Shown here: positions 1-7,320 of the stretch, in pieces
How positions within the stretch are numbered: the first letter of the stretch is position 1
Layout of the letters: every line of letters starts with the position of its first letter
Assembly: GCF_000204415.1 (NCBI RefSeq)
Contig: NC_015416.1
Span: 1,922,001 to 1,986,000 of the forward strand
DNA length: 64,000 bases
DNA from: Methanothrix soehngenii GP6
Lineage (GTDB): Archaea > Halobacteriota > Methanosarcinia > Methanotrichales > Methanotrichaceae
Direction of reading: 5' to 3'
Translations under genes and position numbers: made by a program
Notes under the pieces: generated by a model
Told to the model about the DNA's origin: nothing
The model's input: the letters and a program-made list of their open reading frames with translations, nothing else
The model's database searches: none

Positions 1-2
1 GG

Positions 3-143
3 TTTGATGTCGAGTCTGCCCGGAAAAAGATCCACAAAGGGCAGCAGGATTTCATCGACCGGCTGCTGCATGCCCTGGATCACCCAGATGTGCATCATCC
101 CGAAATTGATCAGGATGAGTTCATCTCTCAAGAGCGCTCTTGA
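3..143 (+). CDS. C-terminal end of an unidentified protein (partial)
   Basis: An open frame enters from the left edge and gives 46 residues before a TGA at 141-143. The peptide is charged and helical-looking (it begins FDVESARKKIHKG and ends with an acidic stretch plus QERS), unlike a random frame. Its stop lies inside the last codons of the convergent mfnB gene, a 23-bp tail-to-tail overlap. Too little is visible to name a family. It is called a real C-terminus because of its composition and because nothing else explains bases 1-120. Confidence 0.55.
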   Translation, partial: FDVESARKKIHKGQQDFIDRLLHALDHPDVHHPEIDQDEFISQERS

Positions 144-825
144 CCTTCACCACCAGTTCTTCTTTCACCGCACTCCTGCGGTCTCCCCCGCAGACGATGC
201 CCCGCACGCCGATGATGTCCGGCTGCAGGCGCAAGAGCGTTTCCAGATGAGGAAATCCGATGCTGCCAGCCAGGGCAACCTCCAGATCATTGCTATGGCC
301 AAGCTCAATGAAATCCGCCAAGTCCTTCTCGCCCATGAAGTCGAATGTCGGCTTTCCATCCTTTATGGCGGTGTCCACCATCACCACATCTGCCCCTGCC
401 TCAGAGGCGGCTGCGGGCAGGAGCATGGGAGATATGCTTCCAACACGAAGGTAGTCAGAGTAGCCTGAAGCCACCACCTTCTTCTTTGGATCGAGGTCTT
501 TTACCGCTCGTACGATGGCTTTGAGCATCTCCTCTGCCTGATCACATGTTTTCACTCCCAATAGGCCCGCTTTGACGTAATCCGCGCCTGAGGACGCTGC
601 GCCCAAAGCTGCCAGGCTCGCTGTTCCCGGCTTGAACTCCATGTCGCCGATGGTCGCACTTACCGGCACCTTGCCTCTTGCCAGGTCTGCTACCGAGCGT
701 ATGACCCAGGGGAAGTTCGCACCTAGGGATCCCTCTTTGGGGTTCTTCACATCCAAAATATCAGCGCCGCCCGCCAGTGCAGCATGCGCCTCTTCCATGT
801 TCATGGGGCTGACCAATAATCTCAT
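121..825 (-). CDS. mfnB: (5-formylfuran-3-yl)methyl phosphate synthase MfnB
   Basis: MfnB makes the furan precursor of methanofuran, the first C1 carrier of methanogenesis, by condensing two glyceraldehyde-3-phosphate molecules through a Schiff-base lysine in a TIM barrel. The 234-residue product has the usual family length. The residues known to matter in the M. jannaschii enzyme are all present: Lys27 in DVKNPKEG, Asp151 and Lys155 in VDTAIKDGK. The ATG at 825 starts the conserved MRLLVSP strand. It is divergent from a HisA-like gene with only 26 bp between the start codons, and overlaps the end of an unknown gene at its 3' end. A later methanofuran gene, mfnF, lies far away at 48.9 kb. Identification is firm. 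Confidence 0.95.
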   Translation of the reverse strand: MRLLVSPMNMEEAHAALAGGADILDVKNPKEGSLGANFPWVIRSVADLARGKVPVSATIGDMEFKPGTASLAALGAASSGADYVKAGLLGVKTCDQAEEMLKAIVRAVKDLDPKKKVVASGYSDYLRVGSISPMLLPAAASEAGADVVMVDTAIKDGKPTFDFMGEKDLADFIELGHSNDLEVALAGSIGFPHLETLLRLQPDIIGVRGIVCGGDRRSAVKEELVVKVKSALER

Positions 826-851
826 ATTCTCTCAATCCCGATTGGGCAAAT

Positions 852-1541
852 GTGAAATGCATCTTCGTCTTCGATATACTTAATGGTGCTGTTGTTCATG
901 CCCTGCGGGGAGAGCGCAGCCGCTATAAGCCTGTTGCTGAATTCAGCCAGGTAATAGAATCCTCCGACCCCCTGCTGATTATGGATGAGCTTCGGCCGGT
1001 TCAGGTATATGTAGCAGACCTGGATATGATCATGGGCCGGGGAAATAATATGGAGCTGATCCAGGAGATATCCAAGCGGGCAAAGACAATGGCGGACACT
1101 GGCGCCTCTAGATCAAGCGATCTGGATCTCCTTCCTCCATCCGTTATCCCGGTTCTGGGGACGGAGACGGCCTCCATCTCCCTGATAGAGGAGGTCTCAG
1201 GCCAAAGGAGGACGATAGCCAGCCTGGATATGTCGAAGCGCAGGGTCCTGTCAAGGGATAAGGCCATGGCGGATCGTAGCCCTCTGGAGGTTCTGGAGGA
1301 GCTGAATCATATCGACCTGGAGGGAGTGATAATCATGGAGCTAGATCGGATAGGGACCTGTGCCGGTCTGGATGGGGAGTTTTTAGAGAAAGCCAGGGCT
1401 CGAAGCCGCCATCCTCTGATCCTGGGGGGTGGGGTAAAGGATGAGATGGATCTGGAGGCTCTGGAAAAGGTCGGCTTTTCCGGGGCTTTGGTGGCCACGG
1501 CGGTTCATAATGGAATGATTCCTCGGAAAAGGATACAGTGA
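852..1541 (+). CDS. HisA/HisF-like TIM-barrel protein next to mfnB
   Basis: This 229-residue protein is a HisA-type (phosphoribosylformimino-AICAR-phosphate isomerase-related) barrel. Both signature ends show: the N-terminal strand FVFDILNGAVVHALRG, with the Asp at the position of the HisA catalytic acid, and the C-terminal phosphate-binding segment LILGGGVKDEMDLEAL followed by GALVATAVHNG. The middle is less HisA-like, so it is probably a paralogue and not the histidine enzyme. Its head-to-head position with mfnB suggests a linked cofactor role, but that is inference. The start is GTG. Just past its stop comes the right end of an IS605-type element, so its terminator region is disturbed. Confidence 0.75.
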   Translation: MKCIFVFDILNGAVVHALRGERSRYKPVAEFSQVIESSDPLLIMDELRPVQVYVADLDMIMGRGNNMELIQEISKRAKTMADTGASRSSDLDLLPPSVIPVLGTETASISLIEEVSGQRRTIASLDMSKRRVLSRDKAMADRSPLEVLEELNHIDLEGVIIMELDRIGTCAGLDGEFLEKARARSRHPLILGGGVKDEMDLEALEKVGFSGALVATAVHNGMIPRKRIQ

Positions 1542-2692
1542 AAGAAGTGACTGCTCCCCGCCCTAAAGAGCGGGGCTTCCACGGCTTCCTGTGCCGACAG
1601 ATTGCAATCCCAATCTGAGAATATTTATCGCTGCGTTCCAATCCCGGTCCCTCGACAGCCCGCACTGAGTGCAGTTATGGACTCTATCAGACAGCGACTT
1701 TTCAATGAGAGTACCACACCTGGAACACATCTTAGACGTATTCCTTGGATCTACCAGGACCACCACCGAACCGGCACTTGCAGCCTTGTAAGAGGTTAAA
1801 GTCACTAGCATGGTCCAAGCTACGTCTGAGATGCTTTTAGCCAGGCAATGATTATGAACCATGCCTTTGATGTTAAGATCTTCAAAAGCTATTAGACCAA
1901 ATCTATCTACCAAGTTATGACTAACCTGATGGGCAAACTCATATCGCTTGTTAGCTATCCGCTCATGGACTCGCTCAACAACCTTAAGAGCTTTCTTGCG
2001 ATCTGGAGTTCCTTTAGGAGCCTTAGAGAGTTTCCTTTGGGCTCTAGCTAACTCGTGTTCTTCTTCTCGGAAGAATCGAGGATTAGCTATCGTCTCACCA
2101 TTGGAAAAGGTGGCGAAGCTCTCAAGGCCGACATCAATACCTACTACAGCCCCATCTTTCCAGGGGGGGAGAGGAACATCTTCCGTTTCGACGGAGAAGC
2201 ATGCAAACCATTTGCCTGTGGCTGTCCTTCTGACGGTCAGCCGTTTGATCTTGCCTTCTATCTGGCGATGGAGCTTGATCTTGATATCGCCTATCTTGGG
2301 AAGACGTACCATGCCGTTAACAAGATTGCCGCCCTTCTCAGGTTGTGGATAAGTAAATGAATCGTACCAACCCTTCCCTCGGAATCTGGGATATCCGGGT
2401 TCTTCTCCCGCCTTAACCCTTCTGAAAAAGGCTTTAAAGGCTAGATCTACCCGCTCCTGAACATTCTGAAGGGTCTGAGCATATACGTCTCTCAGTTCGG
2501 GTTTATCCTCTTTCCAACCAGGAAGAAGAGCGTTCGTTTCATATTTGGAAACTGATTTGCCTTCATTCTCCCAGGCGTTCTTTCTGTATGCTAGAGTCTG
2601 GTTGTATGTCCATCGGCACAAGTTCGGCGTTCGCTCCATCTTGGTTATCTGAGACTTCACATGAAAAACTTAAAAAAACAAGATGCTGCGGA

Positions 2693-3946
2693 TCATCCGC
2701 ATCCCTCCTTCAAATCTTTCTCCACCAAGTATCCTGCCTGACTGATGATCTTTATCATCTCGTCGATATCCATCATTCTTATGGGCGAAACAGAGCTGGG
2801 AATTTTTGGTTTGGTTTTCGTGACCTCTGGTTCTTGATAATTCTCGTGATTCATAAGCAAATGATAGATGATGCAGAGCACTTTTCTGGCGAGCGCAACG
2901 GTTGCAATATTCTTCTTTCCGCACCTTGCCAATATCCTCTGGAAGAATCTCATTAACCTTGAATTCTTCTTGGTCCTGGATATGGCTTTTGCAACTTCCA
3001 CCAAGATCCTTCGCATATGCTTAGATCCCGTCTTAGTGATCTTCCCAGTTCGCAGCTTCCCTGCCGATTGGTAGACCGAAGGCACAATACCGAAGTATTT
3101 TGCCATCTTATCCGCACTCGGAAAGTCCCTGTAATCTCCCATTTCTGCAATAATGGTAGCTGCCGAAATGAATCCAACACCTGGAACAGACAAAATAATT
3201 TTCAAATCATCCTCGAAGGGTTTGACTTTTTCGGCGATCTCAGCTTCCAGAATTTTTATCTTCTTGCTAATATCATCTATGACATCAAGATTTGCCTTGA
3301 TCAAAAATACCTGAACGGGATCTAATCCATTCTTGATGGCTTCTCTGAGTTCGTCTTCCTTTTTCCGAATCCTCTTCGAAGGTATTCCAGATATGATCTG
3401 ATCGATCGTCTTTCCTTCCAGAAGCCTATCAATGATATATCTTCCAGATTTGCCAAAAGAGTCGGATATGACAGAGGAGAGCTTGATGCAGCAGGCCGAA
3501 AGTGATTGATGAATCTGGTTCTTGATTTTGGACCTTGCATTGACCAGTGTCTCACGAGCACGAGTTATGCTTCTTAGATCTCGGTAGTCTTTTGGATAGA
3601 TTCTGGAGGGCGTGATGAGATTATTGAGACAATATATCGCGATTCGTTCCGAATCAAGTTTATCGGTTTTCTTGTGCTCAATATTCCGGATCTGATATGC
3701 ATTGGCCAGGATAAATTCGACATGACCTTCTAGAATGGTGAAGATAGGATACCAAAAACCTCCCGTGGATTCTACAGCCAGCCTCTGGCATCTGTGGTTT
3801 ATTATCCAGGATCTGAATGCCAAGAGGCCATCTTGGTTCATATTAAAACGTTCTTGGAGCTTCAATCCACTTCGGGATATCATTGTAGCAATAAGAAAAT
3901 CCCTGTGGATATCTGCTCCGCAAACTATTTCCTTATCTGAGTCCAT
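2693..3946 (-). CDS. IS110-family serine/DEDD recombinase (copy 1)
   Basis: This 417-residue recombinase has the two IS110 domains. The N-terminal RuvC-like DEDD half shows D12 (GADIH), E59 (AVESTGG) and D95/D98 (KTDKLDSERIA). The C-terminal Tnp_20 half contains the helix-hairpin segment SVPGVGFISAATI and the region around the catalytic serine (VYQSAGK...TKTGSKHMRRIL). The frame is open further upstream, but ATG 3946 is preferred because it begins directly before the conserved IVCGADIH strand, and the extra codons would run into the structured non-coding segment. The protein differs from the 38 kb copy at only two residues (His-Arg versus His-Lys after GADI; Ala versus Thr in SLSACC), so one transposed recently. 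Confidence 0.93.
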   Translation of the reverse strand: MDSDKEIVCGADIHRDFLIATMISRSGLKLQERFNMNQDGLLAFRSWIINHRCQRLAVESTGGFWYPIFTILEGHVEFILANAYQIRNIEHKKTDKLDSERIAIYCLNNLITPSRIYPKDYRDLRSITRARETLVNARSKIKNQIHQSLSACCIKLSSVISDSFGKSGRYIIDRLLEGKTIDQIISGIPSKRIRKKEDELREAIKNGLDPVQVFLIKANLDVIDDISKKIKILEAEIAEKVKPFEDDLKIILSVPGVGFISAATIIAEMGDYRDFPSADKMAKYFGIVPSVYQSAGKLRTGKITKTGSKHMRRILVEVAKAISRTKKNSRLMRFFQRILARCGKKNIATVALARKVLCIIYHLLMNHENYQEPEVTKTKPKIPSSVSPIRMMDIDEMIKIISQAGYLVEKDLKEGCG

Positions 3947-3958
3947 CGTCTCACTTGC

Positions 3959-4101
3959 CTGATATGGGCAGATGATGATCACTCGTGCGTGCAACTTCAC
4001 ATACGCGTTCAAAGACGCATTTGGGCATCCACGAGATCATGGTTGTCTTTGTGTCGAGATCATGTCTCAGGTCACAGATCAACCTTCACTGCCCATATCA
4101 G
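3959..4101 (-). ncRNA. Candidate IS110 bridge RNA (copy 1)
   Basis: A perfect 13-bp stem (3959-3971 with 4089-4101, CTGATATGGGCAG and its complement) closes a segment holding two internal hairpins. Hairpin 1 (about 3983-4036) contains CACAT (3998-4002), equal to the element's left terminus, and CAAAGA (4010-4015), the complement of the right terminus TCTTTG. Hairpin 2 (about 4041-4084) contains CTTTGTG (4047-4053), equal to the right half of the target, and GTCTCAG (4064-4070), the complement of the left half CTGAGAC. Bridge RNAs of the IS110 group lie 5' of the recombinase and have a donor loop and a target loop, as here. The strand is assumed to be that of the recombinase. Confidence 0.75.
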
Positions 4102-4205
4102 CCTTGCCTATGGCTCTATGGGTTTTTCATGCTTTGGGCATGATCCCCGCCTGAGGATCATGGGCTCTTTGTGGGATAAAGCCTGAACTTGCAAGCCTTA
4201 AGCAT

Positions 4206-4386
4206 GTACAGTTCTACGCTGTTATAGTATATTAAGGTTCATAGCGTAGGGCGGGGTACGATTCATCTCCGGCCTGAAGACCGGAGCCCTCTCTACCCCT
4301 GCGCCCCAGCACTGTAGATGCTTTTTTGAGCCTTAATTAGAGGAAAAAAATAGGAGGAAGATATCCGGAGGGCAGAAAGCCATTAT
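4206..4386. other. Stretch upstream of the split tnpB with a right-end-type hairpin
   Basis: No gene is seen. A GC-rich hairpin CTCCGG(4267-4272)/CCGGAG(4281-4286) with loop CCTGAAGA resembles the structures at 35.05 and 35.38 kb, which look like solo right ends of IS200/IS605-type elements. The rest is A+T rich and probably contains the 5' end of the tnpB element. Confidence 0.4.
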
Positions 4387-4544
4387 AGCTCCTCGCGATA
4401 TTGTATGGGTGAACTTGAATCGGAAATTCTCTGTATCTTTTCGCCTCTTGGAAAGCCGCTATTCTTTGACCCAACCACAGAGTCACAGAGGAACAGAGGC
4501 CATATTCTCTGCCTGAAGCCACCTATATAATTCAGCGAAAAGCC
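4387..4544. mobile_element. ISL3-derived MITE, copy A
   Basis: This 158-bp element has imperfect terminal inverted repeats: AGCTCCTCGCGATATTG on the left and, on the other strand at the right end, GGCTTTTCGCTGAATTA. The terminal GGCTCCTCGC motif matches the ends of the ISL3 element at 56.6 kb. Inside it keeps an empty IS110 target (on the complement, GTGACTCTGTGGTTGGG), the site occupied in copies B and D. It has no coding capacity and lies between the split tnpB and mtxX. Confidence 0.75.
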
Positions 4545-4578
4545 AAAAATGTCAAGACCGCATAAAGGCGCTGAAATG

Positions 4579-5386
4579 CTATTTTCCCTCCACCTTTCTC
4601 ATCCCGGCCATTGCCCCGGCCAGCATCACCGGCCCGTCAAATCCGCTTCGAGCCCGGCTTGAATCGATGAATATCTTCTCCATCATAGCTGGAGCGCCAT
4701 AGGACTGAGCCCCGCACAGGAGCATCAGCGTCCTGAAGATCAGGTTGCCTGAGATGCCATCAGGAGCGATGACGATGTCATCTCCCCTGCAATTCTCGAT
4801 CAGAATTCCCTTATGCTCTGCATCAATTCCCGCCTTGAGAGCGCGGGGCGGCGATCTGGTCGCCCTCCAAAAGGCTCCTGTCCACTCGTTCGCACCTTCC
4901 CCGGTCCTCCCTCCGGCCTCCGGAGAGGACCGCAGCCCGGGGCAGGACGCCCATGTTTTGCAGGAGCTTTGAGCCCCCAAGCAGCAGATCCAAACGGTCC
5001 TGGGCTGTCTCGCCCTCATCGATTCCCACCGGCCCTAAAAGAAAGGCCCAGCCGGATAGCTCGATCAGAGCCAGGCGGCGGACGGGCAGGCGGAACTCCT
5101 CGGCCAGGGCGCGCATGGTCCTTCCTGCGGGCAGGTTTCCCCGTACAGCGCCATCGATCACCCCGTTCGCCAGGAGCCCGACCAATTCCCTCCAGGGCTC
5201 ATCTGTGCAAATATGCTCATATGGGCAGCTTTCATCGACGTTGCCCACCACCAGCAGCTCTGCGAACCTCTCCGCCGAGTGCAGGGATGCCATAAGCTCT
5301 CGGTCGGCGTTCCAGATGCCGATTCCTATGCGGGCGTGAGTCTTTTCCGCCCGATCCTGCAGGGATTTTATGAAGCTTGCGTCCAT
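4579..5386 (-). pseudogene. mtxX: MtxX / methanogenesis marker protein 4, frameshifted
   Basis: MtxX is a methanogen-specific protein related to phosphate acyl/acetyltransferase-type folds and of uncertain function. The N-terminal part is read from ATG 5386 (MDASFIKSLQDRAEKTHARIGIG) to LLEGDQIAA, where the frame then runs to an early stop. The C-terminal part (ALKAGIDAEHKGILIENC, then APDGISGNLIFRTL) continues one frame over and ends at 4579. A single extra base in the GGGG run at 4845-4848 explains the shift exactly: three bases would give GDQIAARALKAG. Either the gene is recently dead or the assembly has a homopolymer error. It begins 4 bp after the marker 2 gene on the same strand, so the two are co-transcribed. 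Confidence 0.8.
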
Positions 5387-5389
5387 ATC

Positions 5390-6352
5390 CTAATGAATTC
5401 CGGTCACGCACTCCCGGGCCAGGTCGAAGAGAACAGACTCCTCTTCTCCGCTGCGAATTATCAGCCTTCTTTCGTCTGTCACCCGGCCGATGACCCTGGC
5501 GGTCAGGCCGCGCCTGGTGAAGACCTCCAATACTTTCTCCTGGTTCTCGGGCCTGGTGGTGACCACGAATCCCATTCCCGGATACATCTGCAGCCAGCCG
5601 GCCAGGGTTAGGCCCTCGGGAACCACTATGGCATCCACATCCACCACCGCACCCACCTTGCTCGTCTCCATGAGCATGGCCAGGGTGCCCAGGAGGCCGG
5701 GGTTGCTGATGTCCTTGCCCGCCCGGACCAGGCCGCTTTCGCCCAATTCTCGCATCGCTCCCAGCTGCTGCGCCAGCACACTGCTTTCTTTGAAGCTGGT
5801 GGAGTCGAAGCTCAATTGAAACTGGGGATGGGGCTTTCCGTCGGTATCATAAGCGGCTATGACCACCTCACCCGGCTGCGCTGTGCTGCTCAGGATCACG
5901 GCATTCTTCTTCGCCTTTCCAAGGATGGCAACGTCCAGGGCGCTGTAAGGGGTATCGGGATGGAGGTGGCCGCCGATGATCGGTACACGGAGCTTCTCTA
6001 TTCCCTTTTTCATGCCCTCTAGAACCCTCCTTGATATCTCGGGGTCTCCTGCGGATAGGACGTCCACCATGGCTACAGGCCAGCCGCCCATAGCGGCGAT
6101 GTCGTGCACATTCACCAGCACGGAGCAGTAGCCCGACCACTCGGGATCGGCGTCCATAAGCTTGGACCAGATGCCGTCCGCGGCGAAGAGCATGACCTCA
6201 TCGCCGTCGTCTATCACTGCCGCATCCTCACCGAAGGATGCAATGATCTGCTTGGATTCTATAGGAAAGAATGATATCAGCTCACCAATCTGCTTTTTCC
6301 TGGTGACTCCCACAAATCCGCGCAGCTCAGCTGCCAGAGACTCAAGATTCAT
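5390..6352 (-). CDS. Methanogenesis marker protein 2 (AIR synthase/ThiL-like)
   Basis: The 320-residue protein belongs to the PurM/ThiL/HypE ATP-binding superfamily, in the subgroup conserved in methanogens as marker protein 2. The N-terminal half has the typical FGEDAAVIDDGDEVMLFAADGIW stretch with acidic metal-nucleotide ligands, then VNVHDIAAMGGWPVAMVDVLS. The C-terminal half carries GKDISNPGLLGTLAMLMETS, a glycine-rich segment of the family. The exact reaction is not established; activation of a carboxyl or formyl group with ATP is the family theme. It is the first gene of a two-gene unit with mtxX, and the 500-bp gap upstream should hold the promoter. Confidence 0.85.
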   Translation of the reverse strand: MNLESLAAELRGFVGVTRKKQIGELISFFPIESKQIIASFGEDAAVIDDGDEVMLFAADGIWSKLMDADPEWSGYCSVLVNVHDIAAMGGWPVAMVDVLSAGDPEISRRVLEGMKKGIEKLRVPIIGGHLHPDTPYSALDVAILGKAKKNAVILSSTAQPGEVVIAAYDTDGKPHPQFQLSFDSTSFKESSVLAQQLGAMRELGESGLVRAGKDISNPGLLGTLAMLMETSKVGAVVDVDAIVVPEGLTLAGWLQMYPGMGFVVTTRPENQEKVLEVFTRRGLTARVIGRVTDERRLIIRSGEEESVLFDLARECVTGIH

Positions 6353-6858
6353 CGGAGTATGCTGGGGCTCTGATCAAAAATAGGTGTCGCTAAAACTCGG
6401 GCGAAAAGCTCTTAACCGGTTGACTCCATCAATAAAATGGGTTTTTTGCAGCGGATTTCTGCATTCAGGTTTCCAATGGAAATGATTAATCGAAAAGTTT
6501 GTAATGTTTTTATGGATGCCGCTTTTCGAGAACTATGTAAAGAATAATAATGGATTTTACTGGTTTTTTCTGATAAAAACAATATGCAATAATCCATATA
6601 TGCAATAGAAAAAAAGGGGTTAACTAATAAAATATATGATAAAGTTTGTCCTCTGATAGCCTCGATCGCAGAATCCACGAATCGAAACGCTATTTGCGGG
6701 CAAGCATCTCAAAAGGGATCTAAAGCAACTCCAATCCGACCTCACTGCTAATAATTACCATCTCCATTGAAGTATCATTCAAATGTAGATTCCGGGCGCA
6801 TCCTTCAATAGCCCATGACTCCTGTATCTGATTGGTGAAATGAGATAATGGCTCATGG
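6353..6858. other. Intergenic region between two divergent genes
   Basis: About 500 bp, A+T rich at 6420-6640. A short open frame on the minus strand (6412-6678) has no ribosome binding site or recognisable composition. It should contain the promoters of marker 2 (minus) and of the PPC-domain gene (plus). No other structure was seen. Confidence 0.4.
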
Positions 6859-7320
6859 ATGCATCAGAATAGCGGGAAGGAGAGATCCAGATTGCTGATC
6901 AGGGAATTTGAGGGCGGGCGGCACCTTTTGGCCACGCTGGAGCATGGGGCGGAGATAATCGGCCAGATTACCCGCGTCATAAGAGAGAATGATATCCGAG
7001 CAGGCCACTTGAATGTGATTGGCGCCCTGGACCAGGCGGAGATCGGCTACTACGACCAAGTCTCTCATAGCTACCAGGGCATTCAGATCAATGAGCCAGT
7101 GGAGCTGGCCTCATGCTCCGGTAACATATCCCTTTTGGCCGGCCAGCCATATGCTCATGTTCATGCCGTCCTCTCCGGCATGAAGGGAAAGGTCTGGGCG
7201 GGGCACCTGACCTCGGGCCGGATCTTTGCCGCAGAGCTGTATGTTCAGGAGCTTGTCGGACCGGATCTGATAAGATCTAAAGACTCCATCACCGGGCTTA
7301 ATCTGTGGAGAGAAGAGTGA
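6859..7320 (+). CDS. PPC/DUF296 domain protein
   Basis: The 153-residue protein is a single PPC (plant and prokaryote conserved, DUF296) domain, the fold of AT-hook partner proteins that assembles as trimers. The family's metal-binding-like histidine pattern is visible in [12 protein letters not shown], followed by [15 protein letters not shown]. The N-terminus ([21 protein letters not shown]) is the usual opening strand. Its function in archaea is unknown; DNA or small-ligand binding has been proposed for relatives. The final TGA overlaps a GTG start of the PolD large-subunit gene, so the two are translationally coupled, an arrangement that hints at a role near replication but does not prove one. 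Confidence 0.85.
   Translation: MHQNSGKERSRLLIREFEGGRHLLATLEHGAEIIGQITRVIRENDIRAGHLNVIGALDQAEIGYYDQVSHSYQGIQINEPVELASCSGNISLLAGQPYAHVHAVLSGMKGKVWAGHLTSGRIFAAELYVQELVGPDLIRSKDSITGLNLWREE

Larger units (their letters stand above)
2658..4174 (-). mobile_element. IS110-family element, copy 1
   Basis: These 1517 bp recur nearly identically at 37976-39492, and alignment of the two sets of flanks fixes the ends to within a base or two. There are no long terminal inverted repeats, as expected for IS110. The right side holds an 8-bp stem, CATGATCC (4139-4146) with GGATCATG (4155-4162), just inside the end. The element sits in tnpB: the left flank ends CTGAGACT and the right flank begins TGTGGGAT, which rejoin to an uninterrupted coding frame. 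It carries one recombinase gene and a 228-bp non-coding 5' segment that looks like a bridge RNA. Confidence 0.9.
1563..4205 (-). pseudogene. tnpB: TnpB RNA-guided nuclease gene, split by an IS110 insertion
   Basis: TnpB is the OrfB nuclease of IS200/IS605-type elements. The main part (1563-2660, about 365 codons) carries the RuvC-like GIDVG and FEDLN segments and the CSRCG...CTQCG zinc finger with its following Asp (RDRDWNAA). Its first codons are missing there, but lie at 4175-4205 on the far side of the IS110 copy (ATG at 4205, MLKACKFRLY). Joining the flanks restores the frame with Pro-Thr-Lys-Ser-Gln, as in the intact copy at 41.9 kb. The IS therefore sits at about codon 12 and the gene is inactive, unless a GTG at 2660 allows a truncated product. 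The 3' end at 1549-1580 forms the GC-rich hairpin expected of the element's right end and omega-RNA scaffold. Confidence 0.85.

Noticed and set aside
6412-6678. Minus-strand frame of 88 codons in the gap before the PPC gene
   Set aside because: A+T-rich sequence, no ribosome binding site, no family resemblance; probably chance.
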